Below, in pieces: positions 16,935-25,150 of a stretch of 64,000 bases of DNA. Source of the DNA: Geothrix sp. (GTDB taxonomy: Bacteria > Acidobacteriota > Holophagae > Holophagales > Holophagaceae); the NCBI RefSeq assembly GCF_030219325.1, contig NZ_CP126625.1:2406857-2470856 (forward strand). The letters run 5' to 3'. The stretch's first letter is position 1. Every line of letters starts with the position of its first letter. The notes beneath the pieces are model-generated. The model did not search any database, was not told the origin of the DNA, and was given only the letters and a program-made list of their open reading frames with translations. A program made the position numbers and the translations under genes.

Positions 16935-17591
16935 TCAGGGATTCGGGACGAAGCCGTCCGCGTAGTCGATGACCGTCACCACGCGGTAGTCGCGGTGGGG
17001 CGCGCTGCCCGCCCCGGCCTGGTGCAGATCCGGGTTGAAGAGGTTGTGGCGGTGTCCCCGGCTGGGCACGCCGTCGTCCACCAGGAGCTGGATCACCACC
17101 TGCCGCGCCTCCGGCTCGCCGGTGCTGATGTTCTCCGCCACGAGGCCATGCCAGGTGCCGAGCCGGTTGAGCCGGTCGGAGAGCTTGGCGCCATCCGAGC
17201 CCACGTGTTCAAGGGCCCCACGGGGGCCCAGGTCCTGCGCGTGCCGCCGGGCGGCCAGGGCCAGCCCCTCGTTGAAGCGGAGCGGCCCCACCGGGCGGGC
17301 AGCCTCGAGGAAGGCGATGGCCTCATCCAGCGCCGCCACGCCCTCGTCCGTGCGCAGGGGCACCCGCCTTGGCCGGTGCCAGAGGTTTCCCTCGAAAGCA
17401 TCCCGCAGCTCCCGCAGGTATTTCGCATAGGCCTTCGGTCGGATGCGGGCGTCGCTCATCTCCTGGACCACCGCCCGCTCAAAGGCCGTGGCCTTCTCCG
17501 CGGGCACCTGGGCGCCAAGGCCGAGGCCGGACCCGGCCCACAGCAGGACCGGAAGGAGTGGGCGGATGAGACGGGCGACGGAGTTCCGCAT
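16935..17591 (-). CDS. Secreted CAP/SCP-domain protein
   Basis: 218 residues with a cleavable signal peptide (Arg-rich start, hydrophobic stretch, cut near LGLGAQ). The rest is a CAP (cysteine-rich secretory/antigen 5/PR-1) domain: LRFNEGLALAARRHAQDL, the HVG segment, the AENIS motif and GHRHNLFNP are the recognisable blocks. Bacterial CAP proteins are extracytoplasmic and mostly of unknown activity. I chose ATG 17591 so that the protein begins with the signal peptide; a longer in-frame start at 17654 would overlap the preceding permease gene. It lies between the ABC-2 operon and the mla operon on the same strand. Confidence 0.85.
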   Translation of the reverse strand: MRNSVARLIRPLLPVLLWAGSGLGLGAQVPAEKATAFERAVVQEMSDARIRPKAYAKYLRELRDAFEGNLWHRPRRVPLRTDEGVAALDEAIAFLEAARPVGPLRFNEGLALAARRHAQDLGPRGALEHVGSDGAKLSDRLNRLGTWHGLVAENISTGEPEARQVVIQLLVDDGVPSRGHRHNLFNPDLHQAGAGSAPHRDYRVVTVIDYADGFVPNP

Positions 17592-17613
17592 GAGGGCCTC
17601 GGGACAGACGACT

Positions 17614-18411
17614 CTAGCGGATCCTGGGCGATACGGTCCGGATCTTGGGGCCATCTTTGAGCACCCACGCCACCTGCGCCCAGCCGATCAGCAGGGCCAG
17701 CCCCAGGCTGGTGGCCAGCGTCACCGACACCCAGCGGTGGCCCCGCTGGAGGTCCGCCCTGCCCTCGGCCACCTGGAGGTAACCCGCCAGCGCGAGGCCC
17801 AGCGTCACCACCACCAGCAGCACCAGCCAGAGATGGAACATGGCTTCGAAGGCCCCGGCGGAGATCAGCCTCCGGCTCAGCAGCCGCACGCCCCAGGCGA
17901 AGCCGGACCAGGCGGCCAGATCCAGTGCCAGCCAGGAAGAACGGGACCGGACCTGGATGGACACGGCATGGAAGAACAGCAGCAGGACGATGCCCCCGGC
18001 CAGCCACAGGCCGATGATCCGGCTGACCTCCTTCAGAGGGAGCTGCCTCCAGATGCCGCCCAGCAGGATCGGCGGGAGGCAGAGCAGACCGGCGGACAAC
18101 ACGGCCATGCCGACCCCTGCCCCGACCTTGCCGGCGAAGATTTCGCCAGTCCGGAGCGGCTGGTTCAGCAGGAAGCCGAAGCGCCGCTCCTCCAGGTCGC
18201 GCCCCACCATCGTGGCGCCGAAGAGGGCGGCCACCACCCAGGCGAACAGCGTGCCCGTGCCGATGGCCATGAAGGTGGCCTTGTCGTGGAGGGAGCCCCC
18301 ATCAGGATCGAATCGGAGCCCGATGAGCTGGATGAAGCCCATGCCCAGGGCCAGCAGGAAGACGTTGCGGCGGCCGATCCATTCCCGGCGGAAGACAGCG
18401 AGGGTGGTCAT
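17614..18411 (-). CDS. ABC-2 type transporter permease
   Basis: 265 residues with about six hydrophobic helices. The N-terminal FRREWIGRRNVFLLALG and the later GRDLEERRFGFLLNQPLRTGEIFAGK block are typical of ABC-2 permeases that work with YtrB-like ATPases. The substrate is unknown. It overlaps the ATPase gene by four bases and is the third gene of the gntR-ATPase-permease operon. Confidence 0.87.
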   Translation of the reverse strand: MTTLAVFRREWIGRRNVFLLALGMGFIQLIGLRFDPDGGSLHDKATFMAIGTGTLFAWVVAALFGATMVGRDLEERRFGFLLNQPLRTGEIFAGKVGAGVGMAVLSAGLLCLPPILLGGIWRQLPLKEVSRIIGLWLAGGIVLLLFFHAVSIQVRSRSSWLALDLAAWSGFAWGVRLLSRRLISAGAFEAMFHLWLVLLVVVTLGLALAGYLQVAEGRADLQRGHRWVSVTLATSLGLALLIGWAQVAWVLKDGPKIRTVSPRIR

Positions 18412-19313
18412 GAGGCTACCTCCGATTCCGCGCCCACCAGGGCGACGAACAGCTCCTCCAGGGACAGGGCATGCACCTTCAGGTCCGGTCGGTCGCCGTC
18501 CAGCAACCGCGCGGGATCGCCCTGGGACAGCACTGCCTCGCCGCCGAGCCCGCCTTCGCGAATCCGCAGCGGGGCATAGGGCGCCAGCTCCTCGGGCCGC
18601 AGTGCCTGGAAGGGCGCCCAGCTCACCTTGCGGTGGCGGGCTTTGAGCTCCTCCAGGCTGCCATCCAGCAGGAGCCGTCCCTCATGGAGGATGCCCACCC
18701 GGTCGGCGATCCCCTCGATGCCCGCGAGATCGTGCGTGGTGATGAAGATGGTGGTACCCCGGTCCGCCAGCTCGCTCAGCAGCTCGTCGTAGACCTCGCG
18801 CCGGGCCACCGGATCCAGGCCCAGGGTCGGGTCATCCAGCACCAGCAGTTCGGGCCCGGGGCCCAGCGCCAGGGTCAGGGCGAGCTGCGCCTTCTGGCCC
18901 CGGGAGAGTTTCCCGAAGGGGACGTCGAGGGGCACGCGGAAGCGCTTCAGCCGGTCGTCCGCGGCGAGCGCATCCCACCCGGGATGGAGGTCCGCGCAGA
19001 ACCCGAGCAGCTGGCGCGGCGTCATGGCCGGCGGCGCGTCCGGCTCCTCGGCCACCACGCCCACCCGCTGCATGAGCTCCGTGCGGCGGGACCAGACGTC
19101 CTGACCGAGCAGCTCCACCCGGCCCGCGAGGGGCTTCTGGTGGCCCAGCAGGCACCGGACCAGGGAGGTCTTGCCGGAACCGTTGCGCCCGAGCAGGGCG
19201 TAGACCTGGCCGGGCGCAACCGTGAAGGAGGCCTCGTCCAGGGCCTGGATCCGGCCGTAGCGGACGCTGAGGTTCCGGCAGTCCACGGCGGGGGGTGCCT
19301 GGGTGATCGTCAT
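18408..19313 (-). CDS. ABC transporter ATPase (GntR-linked)
   Basis: 301 residues. Walker A GRNGSGKTS, signature KLSRGQKAQLALTLAL, Walker B LLVLDDPTLGLD and an H-loop His (FITTHD) are all recognisable; the residue after the Walker B Asp is Asp rather than Glu, as in several drug/antibiotic-efflux-type ATPases. A C-terminal extension of about 80 residues follows the nucleotide-binding domain. It would energise the permease at 17614-18411. Both gene junctions are four-base overlaps, so the operon is translationally coupled. Confidence 0.9.
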   Translation of the reverse strand: MTITQAPPAVDCRNLSVRYGRIQALDEASFTVAPGQVYALLGRNGSGKTSLVRCLLGHQKPLAGRVELLGQDVWSRRTELMQRVGVVAEEPDAPPAMTPRQLLGFCADLHPGWDALAADDRLKRFRVPLDVPFGKLSRGQKAQLALTLALGPGPELLVLDDPTLGLDPVARREVYDELLSELADRGTTIFITTHDLAGIEGIADRVGILHEGRLLLDGSLEELKARHRKVSWAPFQALRPEELAPYAPLRIREGGLGGEAVLSQGDPARLLDGDRPDLKVHALSLEELFVALVGAESEVAS

Positions 19314-19711
19314 GACTTGCCTCCCTTACGGGTGATGGATTTCCATGCTGCCGCCAGGAAGGTCGTCGCCTCGGGCAGGTCCGCCCCGGTGGTCAGGGCC
19401 GTGGCGGCGTAGCGGAGGGCGCCCTCGCGCAGCAGGGCCGCCCGTTCGCTGGCCCGGAAGGCCGGGGGCGAGTCCGCGACGTAGGTGCCGTCGCCCCGGC
19501 GAACGGCCAGCACGCCGGCTTCCACGAGGTGCTGGTAGGCCTTCACCACGGTGTTGGGGTTCACCCCCAGATCCCGGGCCAGGTCCCGGACCGAGGGCAT
19601 CAGCGCCCCGGCCGAGAGCCCCCCGGAGGCCGCCAGGCGGCGCACGCCCTCCTCGATCTGTCGCCAGAGGGGGGCCGCTTCGGCGGGGTCCACTTGAAGA
19701 AGGGTCTTCAT
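19310..19711 (-). CDS. GntR-family (YtrA subfamily) transcriptional regulator
   Basis: 133 residues: N-terminal winged helix with the GntR pattern PLWRQIEEGVRRLAASGGLSAG, the recognition-helix segment MPSVRDLARDLGVNPNTV, and a short YtrA-type C-terminal tail that lacks the large effector domain of other GntR proteins. Such regulators usually repress the ABC genes that follow them. A perfect 9-base dyad covering the predicted -10 lies just upstream (19733-19760), which fits autoregulation. Confidence 0.9.
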   Translation of the reverse strand: MKTLLQVDPAEAAPLWRQIEEGVRRLAASGGLSAGALMPSVRDLARDLGVNPNTVVKAYQHLVEAGVLAVRRGDGTYVADSPPAFRASERAALLREGALRYAATALTTGADLPEATTFLAAAWKSITRKGGKS

Positions 19712-19732
19712 CCCGTGCCTCCCGGGCGAGGG

Positions 19733-19781
19733 TTACTGTATCAGTGAACTAATACAGTAAAGCAGACAGACCTGCCGTCAA
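19733..19781 (-). promoter_or_regulatory. Promoter and GntR-type operator of the ABC operon
   Basis: An inverted repeat with arms TTACTGTAT (19733-19741) and ATACAGTAA (19752-19760) is separated by ten bases. On the minus strand a -35 TTGACG (19781-19776) stands 16 bases from a -10-like TACTGT that falls inside the dyad, so a bound repressor would block RNA polymerase. Position directly before the gntR gene supports autorepression. Confidence 0.7.
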
Positions 19782-19791
19782 GGGGTGGGCC

Positions 19792-19818
19792 AAAAAAAGA
19801 GGGCTCCGGAGAGCCCTC
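19792..19818 (-). terminator. Intrinsic terminator of cysK
   Basis: Read on the minus strand, an 8-base perfect stem (GAGGGCTC/GAGCCCTC) with a four-base loop is followed directly by seven Ts. It lies 28 bases after the cysK stop and before the gntR operon promoter, separating the two minus-strand units. Confidence 0.9.
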
Positions 19819-19845
19819 GGTTGACGCTGGTTCGATGGGATGGCT

Positions 19846-20811
19846 TCAGATGGCGGGCCCGTCGATCTCCGCGAAGAGGGGGTGCGTCAGGTAGCGCTCG
19901 CCGGTGTCGCAGAGCACGGCCACCACGGTCTTGCCCTCACCCAGCTCCTTGGCCACCTCCAGGGCCGCGAAGACGATGGCGCCGGTGCTGATGCCGGTGA
20001 GCAGGCCCTCCTCCCGGGCCAGGCGGCGGGCGATGGCGATGGCGTCGTCATAGCCCACGGGCCGGATGCGCTGGAAGGCCTCGCGGTTGAGGATGCTGGG
20101 CACGAAGTTGGGCCCGATGCCCTGGATCTTGTGGGGACCCGCCTGCCCCGTGCTCAGCAGCGGCGAGGTCTCGGGCTCCACGGCCACCACCAGGGTGCCG
20201 GGCTTCTCCTTGGCCAGCACCTCACCCACGCCGGTGACGGTGCCGCCGGTGCCCACGCCCGCCACGAAGGCGTCGAGCTCGGGCACCTGCTCCAGGATCT
20301 CCAGCGCCGTGGTGCGGCGGTGGACGGCGGGGTTGGCGGGATTGTCGAACTGGCGCACCAGGAAGTAGTTCGGATCGGCGTCTGCCAGCTCCTGGGCCTT
20401 GTCCACGGCCGCCTTCATGCCGCCGGAACCCGGCGTCAGCACCAGCGTCGCGCCGTAGGCCTTGAGCAGGGCACGGCGCTCCTGGGTCATGGTGTCGGGC
20501 ATCACCAGCGTGATCTTGTAGCCCTTGGCCGCCGCCACAAAGGCGAGGCCGATGCCCGTGTTACCGCTGGTGGCTTCGAGCAGGGTGCTGCCGGGCTTCA
20601 GGACGCCCCGCGCCTCCGCGTCCTGGATCATGCTCAGGGCGATGCGGTCCTTGACGCTGCCGCCGGGGTTGGCGCTTTCCAGCTTCACGTAGACCTTGGC
20701 GGAACCCGCCGGCACGATGCGGCTCAGGCGCACCACGGGGGTGTAGCCCACCAGGTCGTAGGCGTGTTCCACGCGGTTGGGCCGGGTGATGGGGGCGGTG
20801 GCCAGACTCAT
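19846..20811 (-). CDS. cysK: Cysteine synthase (O-acetylserine sulfhydrylase)
   Basis: 321 residues, PLP-dependent fold type II. The PLP lysine is Lys54 in NPGGSVKDR, the substrate loop TSGNTGIGLA follows, and the phosphate-binding GTGGTVTG is present. The length and the motif set match CysK rather than cystathionine beta-synthase, which carries CBS domains or an N-terminal haem part. The product is cysteine from O-acetylserine and sulfide. A strong promoter lies upstream and overlaps that of the divergent Rrf2 regulator, making control by that regulator likely. Confidence 0.93.
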   Translation of the reverse strand: MSLATAPITRPNRVEHAYDLVGYTPVVRLSRIVPAGSAKVYVKLESANPGGSVKDRIALSMIQDAEARGVLKPGSTLLEATSGNTGIGLAFVAAAKGYKITLVMPDTMTQERRALLKAYGATLVLTPGSGGMKAAVDKAQELADADPNYFLVRQFDNPANPAVHRRTTALEILEQVPELDAFVAGVGTGGTVTGVGEVLAKEKPGTLVVAVEPETSPLLSTGQAGPHKIQGIGPNFVPSILNREAFQRIRPVGYDDAIAIARRLAREEGLLTGISTGAIVFAALEVAKELGEGKTVVAVLCDTGERYLTHPLFAEIDGPAI

Positions 20812-20853
20812 GAATGCACCTCCTTCAGGGATCGGGCGCGGCCCGGAATCTGA

Positions 20854-20908
20854 AGTATGAAAAGGAATGAAAAATTGTCAAGTTTGTCAATTGTTTTGAT
20901 TATATACT
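20854..20908. promoter_or_regulatory. Overlapping divergent promoters of cysK and rrf2-type gene
   Basis: For cysK (minus strand): -35 TTGACA at 20881-20876, a 16-base spacer, and -10 CATACT at 20859-20854. On the plus strand two direct TTGTCAA repeats start at 20875 and 20884, and a TATACT at 20903-20908 can serve the regulator gene. The segment is strongly AT-rich against its surroundings. The direct repeats overlap the cysK -35 and are candidate Rrf2 contacts. Confidence 0.65.
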
Positions 20909-20937
20909 TGAGCTAGGATGGCATCGGAGGTTCGATC

Positions 20938-21366
20938 ATGAAAGGTTCTGCCAAGGGACGTTATGGATTGCAGCTCATGGTGGAGCTGGCGCTGCAGGCG
21001 GGGCGCGGCCCCATCCTGGTGGACGCCATCGCCGGCCGCCAGGGGCTCCCGCCCAAGTTCCTGCGCGTGTTGCTGGGCAGCCTCAAGACTGCCGGGCTGG
21101 TGAAGGTCCAGCGCGGCCCCAGCGGCGGCTGCGAGCTGGCCCGCCACCCCAGCCACATCAGTGCCCTGGAGGTGCTGGAAACCCTCGAGGGCCGCCTTGG
21201 CGGCCTCAGCCTCCCCCCCGACGCCACCCACGGCGCCCGCGCCGTGCGCGAGCTCTGGACCCGCAGCACCGAGGCCGCCCGGGCCGTCCTCAAAGCCACC
21301 ACCCTCGCCGACCTCGCCACCCGCCAGCAGGCCCTGGAGGTTGACAGCCACGGGTACTCGATCTAG
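20938..21366 (+). CDS. Rrf2-family transcriptional regulator (CymR-like)
   Basis: 142 residues. Winged-helix start KGRYGLQLMVELALQ, then GLPPKFLRVLLGSLKTAGLV and RGPSGGCELA, all typical Rrf2 blocks. Only one cysteine is present, so the three-Cys cluster site of IscR is absent; a CymR-type role sensing cysteine metabolism fits better, particularly with cysK divergent at 127 bases. A GGAGG stands seven bases before the ATG. What effector it senses is not visible. Confidence 0.88.
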   Translation: MKGSAKGRYGLQLMVELALQAGRGPILVDAIAGRQGLPPKFLRVLLGSLKTAGLVKVQRGPSGGCELARHPSHISALEVLETLEGRLGGLSLPPDATHGARAVRELWTRSTEAARAVLKATTLADLATRQQALEVDSHGYSI

Positions 21367-21394
21367 CGGGCAGCTGATTCGTCATCAGCGGGTG

Positions 21395-21790
21395 TCAGGG
21401 CTTGGCGGTCCCGTCCGGACAGAGCCAGGCCTTGGCCTCGGCCAGGGTCCGGAACACCCGGATCTCGATGCCCGAGTGGGAGGCGTGGCCCCGGTACATG
21501 TTCGACACCCCGTAGGTCAGATCCTCGGGCGCGGCGATCGCCGCGCGGGTCAGGTTCGTGCCTTTCAGCTTCAGGCTGTCCGTCGCGACGATGGCTTCAA
21601 GTTCACGGTTCGATACCTCCAGCCTGGTCACGCCCGTCAGATCCACCAGGCAATGGGTGATGCGCTCGGGGGTGGAGATGCCCTCCGGAAAGGCGGCGAT
21701 CACATCGAGGATCTCCTGGCCCGTGAGGACCCCCCGCCCGAGGCGGAGGAGGCCCGTTCCCTCATGGATCAGTTCGGTCAGGTAGGGCAT
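21395..21790 (-). CDS. Uncharacterised SpoIIAA/STAS-like protein
   Basis: 131 residues, soluble, alternating beta and alpha pattern resembling the SpoIIAA-like (STAS/SEC14-type) families: an N-terminal strand (LTELIHEGTGLLRLGRG), a central HCLVDLTGVTRLEVS strand-loop and a C-terminal helix. No catalytic residues are recognisable. The assignment rests on general fold pattern and is tentative. It is convergent with the rrf2-type gene and shares an AT-rich upstream region with a perfect GTAAAA/TTTTAC dyad. Confidence 0.55.
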   Translation of the reverse strand: MPYLTELIHEGTGLLRLGRGVLTGQEILDVIAAFPEGISTPERITHCLVDLTGVTRLEVSNRELEAIVATDSLKLKGTNLTRAAIAAPEDLTYGVSNMYRGHASHSGIEIRVFRTLAEAKAWLCPDGTAKP

Positions 21791-21946
21791 CGAGTGCTCA
21801 CTTGTAAAATTTTTACCAACTGGGATAGCAGTTCCAAGCTACCCCCCAGCCGCGCTCCCGCCAAAGAAAAATTCCATAAAAACGAACTCATTCCAACCAC
21901 CGCCCCCGGCTCCTTTGGCGGCTTCCTGCTCTCCGTGGAATCTGCG
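21791..21946. other. Spacer with two dyads
   Basis: A 13-base palindrome (GTAAAA, centre T, TTTTAC) at 21805-21817 lies 15 bases upstream of the 21790 start and may hold its promoter or operator. Further on, CCGCCAAAG (21858-21866) and CTTTGGCGG (21913-21921) form a 9-base inverted repeat after the stop of the C45-type gene; no clear T-run follows the stem, so a terminator is uncertain. Confidence 0.45.
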
Positions 21947-24900
21947 TCAGGGCTTGAACTCCTGACTCGCGTGCTCGGCCAGCGCGTGCCCCTTCAACTG
22001 CACGTCGCCGCCGCGGTAGAGGCCCCAGCCGGGGAGACCGCGGGGCCAAGCCTTGGTCATGGCCCACTGCTGGATGCGGCTGTTGGCCAGCACCACGACG
22101 AGGAAGCGCTTGGGGTTCCAGGGATTGGGGAAGGCGGCGATGAGGCTGTCATCGGGCCGGCCGTAGGTGCGCCCCTGCCACTTGAACCAGCCGGGACCCG
22201 CCTCGACGGGGAAGCGGCCTTCGGCCTGGAGCCGGGCGGCCACGCCGTTGTCGGCGGGGCCGCCGAAGAGGAGGAGGTCGCTGGCGGCCAGCTCCGCGTC
22301 GCTCACCTCGGCATCCGTCTGCACCGGCAGCAGCACCTCGGTGGTCAGTTCGGCCAGGGTGTCCCGGTACTGCAGGGCCAGGGTGCGCTGGGCCTCGACC
22401 TCGCGGGCGGTGCCATAGATCAGCCGCGTGGCGGTCCAGTCATCCAGCACGTTGCCGAGCACCCAGAAGTTCGCGCGGGCCACGGGGATGTCGTTGCCGG
22501 TGTTGAAGGTGACCCGAGTGGGCTGGGCCTCGCTGGGGAAGGTGAAGGTGCCGGTGGCGCCCGTCATCTGGATGCGCTCCAGGCGGGCGCCCTTGGCGGT
22601 CTCCAGGTTCACGGCGGCGACGAAGGGATAGGCGAAGCCGGTCTGGTCCACCGTGAGGGTCACCGCGTAGCCGGCCTCGGCCTTCTTCACGTCCACCTTC
22701 ATCCGGGGCGTGGGCAGGTCGGCGCGCTCCAGCCAGGGCTTCAGGATGGGCGCCACGTCGCGGCCCGCCCCTTCGGACAGGGCCTTGATGAGGTCCGCCG
22801 TGCGGGCGGGCTTCCCGTTGAAGCGCTCATGGACCGTGCGCATGGCCTTGGCGAAGGCCGCGTTGCCCAGGTGCAGGCGCAGCTGGTGCAGGGCGAAGAC
22901 GCCCCGGATGCGGGGGATCTGGTAGGCGCCGTAGCGGTCGTAGGCGGTGGCGGTGGCCAGGGGCGCCTGGGCGCCTTCCTTCGCATCCAGGTACAGGTAG
23001 CGAGTGTTCAGGTCCGCCAGGGTGGCGGCCTGGGCCTCGAAAGCCTTGGCGGGCGCGGCGGGCAGGCCCTTGAGCTGCTGCCAGTAGGCCGCGGAGGCGC
23101 TCACGAACCAGTTCTCCGCATCGGTGGCGGGCTTCACGGTGCCAGACCAGAGGCCCTTGGCCTCATAGCCATTCGCCTCCTTCATCCCGCTCACATCCGG
23201 CGAGGGCGCAGCCTTCGCCTGCTTTTCCTCTCTCCAGGCGGCCCTGGCAGCCTGGAGCTTCTCCGTCACCCAGATGGGGCTGAAGGTCGTGTACCCATGG
23301 GTCAGGTGGGGCGTGGCGCCCGGCAGGTCGGCGATGAAGCGGCCACCCACCAGCTTCTCGCGCAGGGTGGTCTTGCCCTGGTGGGCGATGAAGACCAGCT
23401 TCTCAGCCATCTCGGAGGTGGTGAGCTTGCCGTCGCAGGCGTGGGGGCGGTTGATGGGGCTGCTGGCCAGGATGCGGGTGGAAGCATCGATGTCGAAGCC
23501 GCCCTTACCGTAGGTGCGGAAGGCCTCCTGGAAGGCGATGTCCCGGTTCCAGGTGTTGAAGGCGAGATCGGCCGGGGCGTTCTCGGGGTTGGCGCCGTAC
23601 TCGCCGCGCACTTCGAGGTCCCGGTTGTTGTTGTTGGCCCAGATGAAGTCGCGGTGGTTGCCGGGCGTGTCCGCGGGCTTGCCCTTGGCGCCGGTGCGCC
23701 ACAGCTTCGTCTTCTCGGTGCCCAGCAGGAAGCAGGCCCCCTCGTCGGTCTTGGTGTCGGCCATGGTCCAGTCATTGGTGTAGAGGCCGTTGTTCTGCTT
23801 GAAGAGGATGGCCGCGGCCTCGTCGATGGTGGCGGCGTACTGGGCGGCCTTGCGGATGCGGTTGCTCTGGGGCGTGCCCTCGGGGTTGAAGGGCGTCTGC
23901 CCCACCGTGGTCTCGCCGATCACCAGGCCCGAGCCGTTGATGTACCAATCCGTGCCGCTGTGGATGCCGCCCGCGAAGGTCTGCATCACCACGCGGTGGC
24001 CCTTCTCCGGCACGATGTCCAGCATCACGCCCCACTCGGTGCCGGTGTAGCCGTTCCACATGAACAGCTGGGTGAAGATGAAGCGGCCGCTCTTGGTGGC
24101 GCCCTTCGTGGCCACGAAGGAGGAGCAGTGGTCGCCCTTGCCGGCCTTCTCCACCTCGTCGTCGCCGGTCATGAAGGTACGGCCGCTGAGCGGGTGCGCG
24201 GCATGGTTGAGGCCCTCCTGCAGCTGGCTCATGTCCACGGCGCTGTTCAGGGTGACGATGTCCAGCAGGTCCAGGTCCCGGCCCCGGAACTTGGCGCCGG
24301 CCTTCACCGCGCCATCGGCGATGCCCTTCATCTCCTCCAGGAACTCAACGTCGTACTTGCGGAAGAACAGGGCATCCGCCACCTGGCGCTGGTCGGCCCA
24401 GCCCCGCACGGGGTCGGCATTGTTCTTCAGCACGCCCAGCTTGGTGATGTAGCGCACGATCTCATCGGCCATGAGCTCGCCGTGCTGGCGCCCTCGGGCG
24501 TACGGCGCGCCTTCGATGTGCAGGAAGGTCCAGCCACCCATCTCGTAGCGGAAGCCCTTGCCCGCCCATCGCACGGTTTCCATGGGGATGAAGGCCGTGA
24601 CGTCTTCCACTTTCTCCAGCTTCACGGCGCTGAAGGTGGCGGCGCCCGTGGCCTTGCCGTTGCGGCCCAGGTGCAGCTGCGCGCGGTCCGTGGGGCTGGT
24701 GGCCAGGAACAGCAGCGAGACCTTGCGCTCCGAGGTGCCCGCGACGCTCTGCGAGGCGTTGGTGAAGGGGAAGCTCTCCATGGACAGGCAGGCGCCCAGG
24801 GCGGTGGGATAGCGGGCCAGAGGATCGGCCGTCACGCCTTCAGTGCGGATGGTGGCGCTCAGGCGGTAGAGCTCGCCCACCTTCAGGGTCACCGGACCCG

Positions 24901-25063
24901 AGGCCAGGGTGGCTTCCGTCCCCGCGGCGGTGGCCGCCAGGCGCAGGCCCGAGACGCTCGCAGCGGACCCCGGCTTCAGCGCCCAGCCCGACAGGGGAAG
25001 GTCGGCGGCCGTGGCCAGCATCGTCACAGCCATCAACAGCCCGGCGCGAAGCATTCGGATCAT
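21947..25063 (-). CDS. Secreted C45/phospholipase B-like hydrolase with M1-peptidase-like C-terminal region
   Basis: 1038 residues. A signal peptide (cut near ATAADL) is followed by a beta-rich segment to about 140. An Ntn-hydrolase domain of the C45/phospholipase B-like type then follows, with Cys313 in GDHCSSFVATKG as likely autoprocessed nucleophile, and downstream GNHRDFIWANNNN. Residues about 700-790 (VFALHQLRLHLGNAAFAKAM, then KPARTADLIKALSEGAGRD) strongly resemble the helical part of M1 aminopeptidases, but no HExxH metal site exists anywhere, so that part is non-catalytic. ATG 25063 was chosen for its GGAGG at five bases and the signal peptide. Substrate unknown. Monocistronic. Confidence 0.75.
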   Translation of the reverse strand: MIRMLRAGLLMAVTMLATAADLPLSGWALKPGSAASVSGLRLAATAAGTEATLASGPVTLKVGELYRLSATIRTEGVTADPLARYPTALGACLSMESFPFTNASQSVAGTSERKVSLLFLATSPTDRAQLHLGRNGKATGAATFSAVKLEKVEDVTAFIPMETVRWAGKGFRYEMGGWTFLHIEGAPYARGRQHGELMADEIVRYITKLGVLKNNADPVRGWADQRQVADALFFRKYDVEFLEEMKGIADGAVKAGAKFRGRDLDLLDIVTLNSAVDMSQLQEGLNHAAHPLSGRTFMTGDDEVEKAGKGDHCSSFVATKGATKSGRFIFTQLFMWNGYTGTEWGVMLDIVPEKGHRVVMQTFAGGIHSGTDWYINGSGLVIGETTVGQTPFNPEGTPQSNRIRKAAQYAATIDEAAAILFKQNNGLYTNDWTMADTKTDEGACFLLGTEKTKLWRTGAKGKPADTPGNHRDFIWANNNNRDLEVRGEYGANPENAPADLAFNTWNRDIAFQEAFRTYGKGGFDIDASTRILASSPINRPHACDGKLTTSEMAEKLVFIAHQGKTTLREKLVGGRFIADLPGATPHLTHGYTTFSPIWVTEKLQAARAAWREEKQAKAAPSPDVSGMKEANGYEAKGLWSGTVKPATDAENWFVSASAAYWQQLKGLPAAPAKAFEAQAATLADLNTRYLYLDAKEGAQAPLATATAYDRYGAYQIPRIRGVFALHQLRLHLGNAAFAKAMRTVHERFNGKPARTADLIKALSEGAGRDVAPILKPWLERADLPTPRMKVDVKKAEAGYAVTLTVDQTGFAYPFVAAVNLETAKGARLERIQMTGATGTFTFPSEAQPTRVTFNTGNDIPVARANFWVLGNVLDDWTATRLIYGTAREVEAQRTLALQYRDTLAELTTEVLLPVQTDAEVSDAELAASDLLLFGGPADNGVAARLQAEGRFPVEAGPGWFKWQGRTYGRPDDSLIAAFPNPWNPKRFLVVVLANSRIQQWAMTKAWPRGLPGWGLYRGGDVQLKGHALAEHASQEFKP

Positions 25064-25150
25064 GGGAGCCTCCACCCACCAGCATGCCAAACCTCACCCC
25101 AGATTGCCTCGCTTTTTGAGGCAATCCGGGGCACCAGCTACTCTGGAACC

